This document shows, one piece after another, positions 16,291-24,536 of a DNA stretch of 51,082 nucleotides (positions are counted from its first letter, which is position 1; each line of letters starts with the position of its first letter). Location: assembly GCA_035604685.1 (NCBI GenBank), contig DATNIB010000004.1:1-51082 (forward strand), written 5' to 3'. The position numbers and the translations under genes are program-made. Below the pieces are notes generated by a model. The model was not told the origin of the DNA. It saw only the letters and a program-made list of their open reading frames with translations, and did not search any database. The DNA comes from DATNIB01 sp035604685. GTDB taxonomy: Bacteria > Actinomycetota > Acidimicrobiia > Acidimicrobiales > RAAP-2.

Positions 16291-16503
16291 AGAGCCACGG
16301 TACAGCGCCTCGTGTCCGCCCGGATTCACCACTGGCCGGTCTGGGCGCGCAGTTGTCGTCACCAAGCCCGGCGGTAGGGGCGAATGGGCGTGGACCGAGG
16401 GAGCCTTCCTGGACGGGCCCACGTGCTGCCGTAAGTTCCGCGCAGCTTGCATCGCAAAGAGCCCCTTTGTTGTCTCGATGTCGATGCTGGCGCCCGGGAG
16501 CTG

Positions 16504-17271
16504 TCAGTCGGGGATCGTCATGTCGACCTCGGACACGGTGACCGCCTGCCCGCTGATCACCACCCGGTCGCCCGCCCGGCGCATGCGCACGATCCCGCCG
16601 CGGGCCGAGGCCTGCTCGCCGACGAGGTCATCACGACCAAGCCGGGCGCCCCAGAAGGCGGCCAGCGTGCAATGCGCCGACCCCGTCACGGGGTCCTCGG
16701 GGATGCCGGCGTTGGGTGCGAAGACGCGGCTGACGCAGTCGATGCCCGGCCGGTCGCCGGGTGCCGTGACGATGACGCACCGGGTGCCCAGGCCCCCCAG
16801 CGCCGCCAGGTCGGGCACGAGGGCCCGCACGTTGGCCGCGTCGGCGAGCTCCAACAGGGCGTCGGCCCGTCCGCGGTGGAAGGAGCGGACGCCGGGCAGC
16901 CCGAGGTTCTTGGGCACCTCGCCCGGCGCGGGCACGTCCGACGGGAGGTCCATCTCGATCCAGTCGCCGTGCTTGGTGCAGGTGAGCGGGCCGCTGCGCG
17001 TGTGGAACCGGGCGTGCCCGCCGAGCACGTGCGCCGAGGCCAGGGTGGCGTGACCGCAGAGGTCGACCTCGATCGAGGGTGTGAACCACCGGAGGTCGTG
17101 GTCGCCGTCACCCCGGGGGACCAAGAAGGCGGTTTCGGAGAGGTTCATCTCCCGGGCGATCTGACCGAGCCGGGCGTCGTCGAAGAAGGCCTGGAGGACC
17201 GTCACGGCCGCCGGGTTCCCGGCGAAGGGTACGTGGGTGAACGAGTCGACGACGCTCAGGCGCAGAATCAT
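16504..17271 (-). CDS. PhzF-family isomerase
   Basis: A 255-aa member of the PhzF/diaminopimelate-epimerase-fold family. Conserved segments are 'VDSFTHVPFAGNPAAV' at the N-terminus and 'NLSETAFLV' with the catalytic Glu (about residue 46). 'DLCGHATLASAHVL' and 'EDPVTGSAHCTLAAFW' match the glycine-rich loops that hold the substrate carboxylate. Family members isomerise small acids, as in phenazine synthesis; no phenazine genes are nearby, so the substrate is unknown. The length is typical. The gene is probably expressed alone or as the tail of the ABC importer operon 80 bp upstream. Confidence 0.88.
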   Translation of the reverse strand: MILRLSVVDSFTHVPFAGNPAAVTVLQAFFDDARLGQIAREMNLSETAFLVPRGDGDHDLRWFTPSIEVDLCGHATLASAHVLGGHARFHTRSGPLTCTKHGDWIEMDLPSDVPAPGEVPKNLGLPGVRSFHRGRADALLELADAANVRALVPDLAALGGLGTRCVIVTAPGDRPGIDCVSRVFAPNAGIPEDPVTGSAHCTLAAFWGARLGRDDLVGEQASARGGIVRMRRAGDRVVISGQAVTVSEVDMTIPD

Positions 17272-17351
17272 GGAGCGAGACCCTAGACGTCGCTGGTCCC
17301 AAGCCCCACAGCCCAGCAGTGTTCACCAGGCTGTGAGGGGGGTCCTCACAG

Positions 17352-18314
17352 TCAGGCGAGGCGGACCCGAGGGTCGAGGACCGCGTAGACGAGATCGACG
17401 ATCGTGTTCATGACCACGATGAACGAGGCGGCGAGAACGACGACGGCGGCCACCACCGGGAGGTCGCTGTTCCTGATTGCGTTCAGGGCGAGCTGACCCA
17501 GTCCGGTGAGGCCGAAGACCTGCTCGGTGACGAATGCACCCGCCAGCAGTGTCCCGACGTCGATGCCGAGCTGGGTGACGACGGGGGTGAGGGCGGCTCG
17601 GACCCCGTGCTTGTAGATCACGGTCCGGCGGGAGAGACCCTTGGCTCGGGCGGTGCGGATGTAGTCCTCGCCCAGCACGTCGAGCAGCGAACCGCGGACG
17701 AGGCGCGTGTAGACCGCCGCCTGCACCAGCGCCAAGGTGAACCAGGGAAGGATGAGGTGCACGGCCCACTGGGCCGGCGACTGGGTGAAGGAGACGTAGC
17801 CGGCCGGCGGGAACCAGGTGATCCCGGCCTGTGTCAGGTAGTAGTAGAGGACGAGCAGCAAGAGCAGACCGAGGACGAACGTCGGCATCGACAGGAAGGT
17901 CAGGGCGAACGTGGTGCCCATTCGGTCTCGCAGGCTGCGGGGGTGGGTGGCCGACATGATCCCGATCGGAATGCCGATCAGCAACCAGAGGATGGACGCG
18001 CCCAGCACGAGTGACGCGGTTACGGGGAACGCCCGGGCGATCTCGCTGTTGATGGGCACCTGGTTCTGATAGTCGAGGCCAAAGCTGCCGTGCAGCAGCC
18101 CGAGCAGGTAGTGCCAGTACTGGTAGAAGAAGCCGTGGTTCAACCCGAGGCGGACAGCCGCGTCCTTGATCGCCTGGGGCGACGCGTCCCGTCCGGCGAA
18201 GCGGCCGGCCAGGTTGGTCGGGTTGCCGGCGAAGAAGATCACGTAGGTGACGAACGTGATGATCACGAGCACGATGACCAGGTAGAGGAGCCGCCGAAGG
18301 ACGAAGCGGGTCAT
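17352..18314 (-). CDS. Peptide-type ABC transporter permease (DppB/OppB family)
   Basis: A 320-aa inner-membrane permease with six hydrophobic segments. The N-terminus (MTRFVLRRLLYLVIVLVIITFVTYVIFF) is typical of DppB/OppB proteins, and the coupling-helix motif appears as 'EDYIRTARAKGLSRRTVIYKHGVRAALTPVV'. It forms the channel with the DppC-like protein. Its ATG overlaps the upstream permease stop by four bases (ATGA), so the two are co-translated. This is the last gene of the five-gene importer operon. Confidence 0.92.
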   Translation of the reverse strand: MTRFVLRRLLYLVIVLVIITFVTYVIFFAGNPTNLAGRFAGRDASPQAIKDAAVRLGLNHGFFYQYWHYLLGLLHGSFGLDYQNQVPINSEIARAFPVTASLVLGASILWLLIGIPIGIMSATHPRSLRDRMGTTFALTFLSMPTFVLGLLLLLVLYYYLTQAGITWFPPAGYVSFTQSPAQWAVHLILPWFTLALVQAAVYTRLVRGSLLDVLGEDYIRTARAKGLSRRTVIYKHGVRAALTPVVTQLGIDVGTLLAGAFVTEQVFGLTGLGQLALNAIRNSDLPVVAAVVVLAASFIVVMNTIVDLVYAVLDPRVRLA

Positions 18315-19375
18315 GCGTTCGCTCGCTCCGCCTCCCTGGCTGCCTCCCTGGCCGTCCTCTTGCGGAGCTTGGCGAGGACCCGCTGCTGCTTGGTGGGGGG
18401 AATGATGTTCGATCGACCATGGCGCGGGTCGAGCGCATCGCGCAGACCGTCACCCAGCAGGTTGAACGCCAGCGTGGTGAGCACGAGCGCCACGCAGGGG
18501 AAGACCAAGAACCACCAGGCCACCGTGAACAGATCGCCCGTCTGGGCTTCGGCGATCATGTTTCCCCAGGAGGCGGTGGGAGGCAGTACCCCGAGGCCCA
18601 GGAAGCTCAATGTGGCCTCGGTCACGATGTTGACGGGGATGAGGAGCGTTGCGTAGATGACGGCCAGCGCAATCAGATTGGGGGCAATCTCGACGAACAT
18701 GATTCGCAGGTCGCTCGACCCGAGCGCCCGAGCTGCCTCTACAAACTCCCGTTCCCGCAGGCTGATGACCTGGCCGCGCACGAGGCGCCCGATATAGGGC
18801 CAGCTGAACATGGCGATCACTATGAGGACGAGGTCGAGACTCGGCCCGAAGCGAGCGATGATCGCCAAGGCGAAGAGCAGAATCGGGAAGGACAGGAGGA
18901 TGTCCATGAAGCGGGCCAGCAGCGCGTCGATCCAGCCGCCGTAGTAGCCGGCCAGCAGGCCGACCACCAGGCCCACGCCGAGGGCCAGCGCGGTCGCGCC
19001 GACCCCGACCTCGAGGGATATACGGGCGCCGTAGATGATTCGAGACAGGACGTCGCGCCCCTGGTCGTCGGTCCCGAGGAGGAAGCCATTGTGACCGGGG
19101 GCGACCGGGATCCCCGACGGCGACAACCCCGTGGTCGAGTACTGCGTGTTCGGCCCGTGGCCGATGAGCGCGGTCAGCAACGGGGCGAAGATCGCCACCA
19201 GCATGAGGAACACAATGAATCCCAGCGACACCATCGCCACCCGGTCGCGGCGCAGGCGGGCCCAGGCCAGCTGCCACGGCGTGCGGCCGACGAACTCCCG
19301 GTCGGCTCCCCCCTTGCGGTCCGGGTTGTGTTCCTCCGCCACCTCGATTCGGACGTCGGCGCCGATCAGACTCAT
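18311..19375 (-). CDS. Peptide-type ABC transporter permease (DppC/OppC family)
   Basis: A 354-aa permease, slightly long for the family. A hydrophilic N-terminal segment of about 45 residues precedes 'TPWQLAWARLRRDRVAMVSLGFIVFLMLVAIFAPLL', the usual DppC opening. The periplasmic 'HNGFLLGTDDQGRDVLSRIIYGARISLEVG' and coupling helix 'REREFVEAARALGSSDLRIMFVEIAPN' are intact. The C-terminal tail after 'RDALDPRHG' is Lys/Arg-rich. The start at 19375 overlaps the preceding ATPase stop (ATGA). It pairs with the DppB-like permease. Confidence 0.92.
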   Translation of the reverse strand: MSLIGADVRIEVAEEHNPDRKGGADREFVGRTPWQLAWARLRRDRVAMVSLGFIVFLMLVAIFAPLLTALIGHGPNTQYSTTGLSPSGIPVAPGHNGFLLGTDDQGRDVLSRIIYGARISLEVGVGATALALGVGLVVGLLAGYYGGWIDALLARFMDILLSFPILLFALAIIARFGPSLDLVLIVIAMFSWPYIGRLVRGQVISLREREFVEAARALGSSDLRIMFVEIAPNLIALAVIYATLLIPVNIVTEATLSFLGLGVLPPTASWGNMIAEAQTGDLFTVAWWFLVFPCVALVLTTLAFNLLGDGLRDALDPRHGRSNIIPPTKQQRVLAKLRKRTAREAAREAERANA

Positions 19376-20481
19376 TGAGGCGCCCCTTGGGAGAGGGACG
19401 GCGCGGCGTCCGGCGAAGGCGGATCCTCCCTCGAGGCCAGGGCGAGCGCCTCGCCCGCCGTCACCGGGAAGTGACAGGCGGTCAGGTGCCCGGGCCCGTC
19501 GCCCTGCTTCTGCTCCAAGACGGGCTCTTCTTCGGCGCAAATCGCCTGGGCCTTGGGGCACCGAGGGTGGAACCGACATCCCGATGGTGGTCGGACGGGG
19601 GACGGCACGTCTCCGGTCAGGATCACCCGTTGCTTACGGACGCTGCGAAACGCCTTCTCCGCGACCGGCACCGCCGACAGCAGGGATGCGGAGTACGGAT
19701 GTCGGGATCGCGAGTAGATCTCCTCGACCGGGCCGGTCTCCACCAGCTTGCCCAGGTACATCACGGCGATGCGGTCGCTCACATGGCGCACGACCGACAG
19801 GTCGTGGGCGATGAAGATGTAGGTCAGCATGAACTCGTCTTGGAGGTCCTCCAAGAGGTTGATGATCTGGGCCTGGATCGAAACGTCCAGGGCGGAGACG
19901 GGTTCGTCGCAGACGATCAGATCGGGGCGCAGGGCGAGCGCCCGGGCGATGCCGATCCGTTGGCGCTGCCCACCGGAGAACTCAGAGGGGAACCGGTTGT
20001 AGTGCTCCGGGCTGAGCCCGACGCGCGCCATGAGCTCCTGGACTTGCCTCTTCGCCTCTCCTCGGGACAGCGAGCCGTGCACCGAGAACGGATCGGTCAG
20101 GATCGAACCTACCCGCCGGCGCGGGTTGAGCGATCCGTACGGGTCCTGGAAGACCATCTGCACCGACCGCCGGAGGGGACGCATCTGGCGTCGGCTGAGG
20201 GTGGTGATTTCCTTCCCCTTGAACTGGATGTGACCGGACGTGACCGGATGGAGCGCCGTCACCAGGCGAGCCAAGGTCGACTTGCCGCAGCCACTCTCGC
20301 CGACCAGCCCCAGCGTTTCGCCGACTTTCAGCGAGAAGCTCACGCCGTCGACCGCCCGGACCTGTCCGGTGGCCCGGTCCCGGACCGCACCGCCGCGTAC
20401 CGGGAAGTGCTTGACCACATCCTCCACCTGCAAGAGGTCTTCGGCGTCGGAAACACCCTCGAACAGATCGGTGCCTGTCAT
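19372..20481 (-). CDS. Peptide-type ABC transporter ATPase (DppF/OppF family)
   Basis: A 369-aa nucleotide-binding subunit. It has Walker A GESGCGKS, signature FSGGQRQRIGIARAL, Walker B LIVCDEPVSALD and the H-loop IFIAHDL. After the ATPase core it has the oligopeptide-transporter C-terminal domain with four cysteines (CRFHPRCPKAQAIC), which in this family can bind an iron-sulfur cluster. ATG 20481 follows the stop of the companion ATPase by 13 bases. The frame is open further upstream, but that would overlap the previous gene. It drives import together with the DppD-like subunit. Confidence 0.92.
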   Translation of the reverse strand: MTGTDLFEGVSDAEDLLQVEDVVKHFPVRGGAVRDRATGQVRAVDGVSFSLKVGETLGLVGESGCGKSTLARLVTALHPVTSGHIQFKGKEITTLSRRQMRPLRRSVQMVFQDPYGSLNPRRRVGSILTDPFSVHGSLSRGEAKRQVQELMARVGLSPEHYNRFPSEFSGGQRQRIGIARALALRPDLIVCDEPVSALDVSIQAQIINLLEDLQDEFMLTYIFIAHDLSVVRHVSDRIAVMYLGKLVETGPVEEIYSRSRHPYSASLLSAVPVAEKAFRSVRKQRVILTGDVPSPVRPPSGCRFHPRCPKAQAICAEEEPVLEQKQGDGPGHLTACHFPVTAGEALALASREDPPSPDAAPSLSQGAPQ

Positions 20482-20494
20482 GGCCGGAGCGGCG

Positions 20495-21517
20495 CTAGCG
20501 CCTGCTCGACCCGGCTGCAACTGGGTCGTCCGCGGCGTCGAACGAATGCCCGACGCGATCGGACGGCAAGACGCAGGCGGACACATGCCCCGGTCGCGTT
20601 CCCACCGGCTTGAGCGGGGGCGGCGCGGCCCGGCACGCGTCTTGCACGTGGGGGCAACGGCCGGCGAACGGGCACTCGTCGATTTGGCGCATCAAGGAGG
20701 GCGGGTATCCCTTGATCGGGCGGAGTCGCCCCGATCGACCCGAGTATGAGGGGATTGATTGCAGGAGCCCCTGAGTGTAGGGATGGTGCGGTTCGATGAA
20801 GGCGGCTTCGACGTCGGCGCGCTCCATCGGTCGACCGCCATACATGATCACGATGTCGTCCGCCACATCTGCCACGACCCCGAGGTCGTGAGTGATCAGG
20901 ATCACCGCGGTCTGGAAGTCGGACTGCATGCGACCGAGCAGCTCCAAGATCTGTGCCTGCACGGTGACGTCGAGCGCGGTGGTCGGCTCGTCCGCGATGA
21001 TCAAGGCCGGCGCCAGCGCCAGCGCCATGGCGATCATCACCCGTTGACGCATGCCGCCCGAGAACTGATGGGGATAGTCCCGGACGCGGCGTTCGGGTTG
21101 CGGAATGCCGACGAGATGGAGCAGTTCGACGGCGCGCGCCTCGGCCTGATCCCGCTTCATCTTCCCGTGGGCCTGCATGACCTCGGCGATCTGGTGTCCG
21201 ACCCGGTAGAGCGGGTGCAGGCTGGTGAGGGGGTCCTGGAAGATCAAGGAGACCTTGCTGCCCCGGATGCCCTCGAGCTCGTGCTCATCCATGGCCAGCA
21301 AATCGACGCCGTCGAGCAGAGCCTGACCAGAAACCTTCGCGCCGGGGGTCAGTCCCATGATCGCCTGGGTGCAGACCGACTTGCCCGAGCCCGACTCGCC
21401 GACGATCCCGAGCGTCTTGCCGGCCTCGACCGTGAACGACATCCCTTGGACGGCGTAGACAGTGCCGTCGTCCGTGTCGAATGAGACGCGCAGGTCACGC
21501 ACATCGAGCAAGGCCAT
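20495..21517 (-). CDS. Peptide-type ABC transporter ATPase (DppD/OppD family)
   Basis: A 340-aa ATPase subunit with Walker A GESGSGKS, signature FSGGMRQRVMIAMAL, Walker B LIIADEPTTALD and H-loop LITHDLG. The C-terminal domain carries the four-cysteine motif ending 'ECPFAGRCPHVQDAC'. It is the first gene after the substrate-binding protein, separated from it by a 140-bp spacer with a strong hairpin. With the DppF-like protein it makes the heterodimeric motor expected of this importer class. Confidence 0.92.
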   Translation of the reverse strand: MALLDVRDLRVSFDTDDGTVYAVQGMSFTVEAGKTLGIVGESGSGKSVCTQAIMGLTPGAKVSGQALLDGVDLLAMDEHELEGIRGSKVSLIFQDPLTSLHPLYRVGHQIAEVMQAHGKMKRDQAEARAVELLHLVGIPQPERRVRDYPHQFSGGMRQRVMIAMALALAPALIIADEPTTALDVTVQAQILELLGRMQSDFQTAVILITHDLGVVADVADDIVIMYGGRPMERADVEAAFIEPHHPYTQGLLQSIPSYSGRSGRLRPIKGYPPSLMRQIDECPFAGRCPHVQDACRAAPPPLKPVGTRPGHVSACVLPSDRVGHSFDAADDPVAAGSSRR

Positions 21518-21597
21518 CGTCAGATCCCCTCGGTGATCAAAGCGACGCTTCCCATGTGTGCCCGATCAGATCGAGTGTGCTCGTCGCTCGGGTCAGC

Positions 21598-21638
21598 GAC
21601 GACGCCCCGGCCGACTCTAGGTCGACCGGGGCGTCGTC
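21598..21638 (-). terminator. Strong intercistronic hairpin after the substrate-binding-protein gene
   Basis: GACGACGCCCCGG (21598-21610) and CCGGGGCGTCGTC (21626-21638) form a perfect 13-base stem, with further CGAC/GTCG pairing inside and a TCTAG loop. It lies between the binding-protein stop and the next ATPase start and has no U-run. A partial terminator or 3' mRNA stabiliser, giving more binding protein than membrane subunits, is the usual reading. Confidence 0.7.
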
Positions 21639-21657
21639 ACCTCGCGAACCCGTTCGG

Positions 21658-23472
21658 CTACTTCACCCAGAGATTGGTGGGGTCGAAGCCGCCGATGAAC
21701 GGCAAATAGATCGGGTGCTCCACGTTCGATCCGATGAACTGGGGCAGGGCCTGGTTCAGCAACGGTATCCAAGCCGGGTCCTTGGTCATCACGTAATTGT
21801 CCGCCGCGGCCCAGTCCGCGGCCGCCTTGGTCAGGCTGCCGGTGGTCAGGGCGGCGTCAATGTACTTGTCGACCGTCGTGTTGTTGTAGTCGCCGTAGTC
21901 CGTCGAGCCGGTCGCGTACTGCCGGCCGTCGAGGAGCGGGCTGAAGTACGTCTGCGCGCCGTTTCCGACCCAGTCAGGGAACCACTCTCCGAACGCCAGG
22001 TCCCAGTTCGCCTTGTTCGACGGAGTCTCGATGTAGTTGAAGTAGGCGCCCTGGGTCGGCTGCTCGTTCAGCTTGATCGTCACCGCCCCCTTGGCGAAGT
22101 CGGACTGCAGGGCGACCGCCTGGGCCGGCATCGGCGGGTTGTTGGCGTAGACCAGCGTCAAGGTGATGCCGTGCTTGTAGCCCGCCTTGGCCAGCATCGA
22201 CTTGCACTTGGACGGGTTGCCCGCGTTGTTCGGCGTGGGGTACGGGTTGATCTGCTTGTAGCCGACATTCATGGCGGGTGGCAAGATCTGGTTGCTCACC
22301 TCGTTGATTGCCGGACCGCCCGTCACATGGACGATGTGCTGCTTGTTCACGCAGTACTGGAGCGCCTGGCGCACGGAGGTCTTCTGCAGCGCGCCACCGT
22401 TGGCCGTGCTCTTGGTGTTGAAGACCAGGTAGGTGAGGCCACCGAAGAAGTCAGCGGCGAAGTCCGGGCTCTTGGTCGCCACCAGGCCGGGCACCGACGC
22501 GGTGGGCACCGTGGTGTCCCACTCCATGTCGGCAGCTCCGGTCTGGAGCTGCTGCTGGATCGACGTCGCCGACTCGCCCATCGTGACGCTCACCCCGTTG
22601 AAGTACTGGTGACGGATGGTGTCCGTGCTCTGACTCCAGGCCGGGTTCTTCACTAGGGTGTAGCTCACGTTCGGCGTGTACGACGTGATGGTGTAGGGGC
22701 CGTCGGAGATGAAGTTCGTCTCTTCGGTCACCGATCCGGGCACGTAGTTGTTGGTCTCGACCGGAACGGGCGAGCTCATCGGCATGGCCAGGATGTTGAG
22801 GAAGCTGCTCGACGGGTGCCCCAGCGTGATCGTGAGCGTCGAGGCGCTTGGTGTCGCGAGGCCGCTGATGTTGTTGGCGGCGTAGAAGGCGTTGAGCGCC
22901 GTCACCTGATCAGCCGGTGCGGTTGGCACGGTGATCTTGGCGAAGGCGGCGCAATAGGTCGACATCCCCGCGATGTTGTTCGTCCAGTAGGGCAGCGGCG
23001 GGGCCGGGCTGATCGGGTTGCACAGTCGCTTGATGCCACGCACCTCGTCCTGTGAGGTCACCTGCCTCGGGCCGGTCGGCGTGTCCCACATGACGCCCTG
23101 CTTGATGTGGAACGTGTAGGTGAGCCCGTTGGGGCTGATGCTGTAGGTGGCGATGTCGGGGACCGGTGTTCCCGCCGCCCCGTTGGCGTAGCTCGCCTTG
23201 TAGGAGACCAACTGCCGGCTCACCATGCGGAGCAGCTCGTAGGTGGTGGTGTAGTAGGCGCAGCACGTGTCGAGCTTGTCGACGTCGCCGCTCCCGACCA
23301 TCGTGAGTGTCCCACCGGTGGTCGGCGTGGAGTTCCCGACTTTCGGGAGGATGTTGCCCCCCGCCGCCCCGGCGGAGCCGGCCACCAGGCCGCTCACGGC
23401 CAGGGTCATCGCCACCGTCACCATCACGCCGACGCTGGCCAGCCGGATCTTTCCGTCGATCCTCGTCCTCAT
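21658..23472 (-). CDS. ABC transporter substrate-binding protein, family 5
   Basis: A 604-aa exported solute-binding protein. The signal peptide (MRTRIDGKIRLASVGVMVTV..., cleavage near AGSAGA) has no lipobox cysteine, so it is a Sec-secreted protein and not a standard lipoprotein. Membrane tethering by other means would be needed. The mature part begins with 'TGGTLTMVGSGDVDKLD', and 'YTFHIKQGVMW' plus 'SVRQALQYCVNKQHIV' match the SBP_bac_5 family that feeds DppBCDF-type importers. A good GGGAGGAAA precedes the ATG. It is the first gene of the operon. The ligand (peptide, sugar or other) is not predictable. Confidence 0.92.
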   Translation of the reverse strand: MRTRIDGKIRLASVGVMVTVAMTLAVSGLVAGSAGAAGGNILPKVGNSTPTTGGTLTMVGSGDVDKLDTCCAYYTTTYELLRMVSRQLVSYKASYANGAAGTPVPDIATYSISPNGLTYTFHIKQGVMWDTPTGPRQVTSQDEVRGIKRLCNPISPAPPLPYWTNNIAGMSTYCAAFAKITVPTAPADQVTALNAFYAANNISGLATPSASTLTITLGHPSSSFLNILAMPMSSPVPVETNNYVPGSVTEETNFISDGPYTITSYTPNVSYTLVKNPAWSQSTDTIRHQYFNGVSVTMGESATSIQQQLQTGAADMEWDTTVPTASVPGLVATKSPDFAADFFGGLTYLVFNTKSTANGGALQKTSVRQALQYCVNKQHIVHVTGGPAINEVSNQILPPAMNVGYKQINPYPTPNNAGNPSKCKSMLAKAGYKHGITLTLVYANNPPMPAQAVALQSDFAKGAVTIKLNEQPTQGAYFNYIETPSNKANWDLAFGEWFPDWVGNGAQTYFSPLLDGRQYATGSTDYGDYNNTTVDKYIDAALTTGSLTKAAADWAAADNYVMTKDPAWIPLLNQALPQFIGSNVEHPIYLPFIGGFDPTNLWVK

Positions 23473-23523
23473 TGCGTTTCCTCCCTAGGTCCCCTGACGC
23501 GGCCCGTCACCCTGCCGCGTCTT

Positions 23524-23539
23524 GTTACTCCCCCGTAAC
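23524..23539. promoter_or_regulatory. GTTAC-N6-GTAAC inverted repeat, candidate operator
   Basis: GTTAC (23524-23528) and GTAAC (23535-23539) form a spaced palindrome 52-67 bp upstream of the importer operon start. A third GTAAC half-site follows at about 23549-23553. The location in a divergent 232-bp intergenic region suits an operator. No regulator gene is adjacent. Confidence 0.4.
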
Positions 23540-23704
23540 CCGGCCACCGTAACCCTTTCGCCACATTTGCGCCATCGAACTCACAGCTTGTTCATCGTGC
23601 AGAAACCCCAGGGGGTTGGTCGGGGTTTGGAGCGGTATGGGAGAATGCAGACCACGTCCTGGCGGCAATGTGCCAGCTCAGGGGCGCGATCGAGGGAGGG
23701 GACC

Positions 23705-24508
23705 ATGAACGAGCTCTCAGGGAAGGTGGCCGTCGTAACCGGCGCCAGTCGGGGCATCGGGGCCGCCATCGCGGCCCGCTTGGCCGCCGCCGGCGCATCG
23801 GTGGCGGTGACTGCCCGCACAGCCGAGGAAGGCGATCACCCGTTCGCCGGGAGCCTGGCCACCGTGGTGGCCGGCATCACTGAGGCCGGGGGTGTGGCCA
23901 TCCCGATCACGGCCGACCTCGGCCGCCAGCAGGACCGTCACCGCATCATCGAGACGGCGCAGAAGGAGTTGGGCCCGATCAACATCTTGGTCTCCAACGC
24001 CGCGATCACGTACTTCGAGCCGGTGGTCAACTTCGAGGAGAAGCACTTCCGGCTCATGTTCGAGGTCCAGGTCCGTGCGCCGTTCGAGATGGCCCAACTG
24101 GTGATCCCGGGTATGCGCGAGCTCGGCGGCGGATGGATCCTCAACATCTCGTCGGGCGCCGCGCGTCACCCGCAAGGGCCGCCCTACGTGCTTCGGGGCG
24201 CCGGCGGCACCGTCTACGGCATGTGCAAGGCGGCCCTCGAGCGTTTCACGACCGGCCTCGCCTCCGAGGTCTACGACGACGGCATCGCCGTCAACGTGCT
24301 GTCGCCGTCCGGTCTTGTCAGCACACCGGGGACGGTGCACCACGGCCTGGTCCGCCGTGCGCCGCCGGACCGCCTGGAACCGGTCGCGTTCATGGCCGAG
24401 GCCGCCTACGCCCTGGTGACGGGCGACCCGGCCACGCTGACCGGCAAGGTGACCTACGCGAAGACGATCCTCAACGAGCTCGGGGTCGACACAACGAACA
24501 TCGCCTGA
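23705..24508 (+). CDS. Short-chain dehydrogenase/reductase
   Basis: A 267-aa SDR with cofactor motif TGASRGIG (residues 13-20), 'NAAI' in the NNAG position, a catalytic Ser in 'NISSGAA' and the YGMCK active-site pair (YxxxK). The classical length and motifs indicate NAD(P)-linked oxidation or reduction of an alcohol/ketone. An insertion between the Ser and Tyr segments (RHPQGPPYVLRGAGG) is longer than in FabG. The substrate is not defined. GGGAGGGG precedes the ATG at 23705. It is divergent from the importer operon and converges on the hydrolase gene. Confidence 0.88.
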   Translation: MNELSGKVAVVTGASRGIGAAIAARLAAAGASVAVTARTAEEGDHPFAGSLATVVAGITEAGGVAIPITADLGRQQDRHRIIETAQKELGPINILVSNAAITYFEPVVNFEEKHFRLMFEVQVRAPFEMAQLVIPGMRELGGGWILNISSGAARHPQGPPYVLRGAGGTVYGMCKAALERFTTGLASEVYDDGIAVNVLSPSGLVSTPGTVHHGLVRRAPPDRLEPVAFMAEAAYALVTGDPATLTGKVTYAKTILNELGVDTTNIA

Positions 24509-24536
24509 CTTCCGGGTCTGGCCCCGCTCCGCTCGG

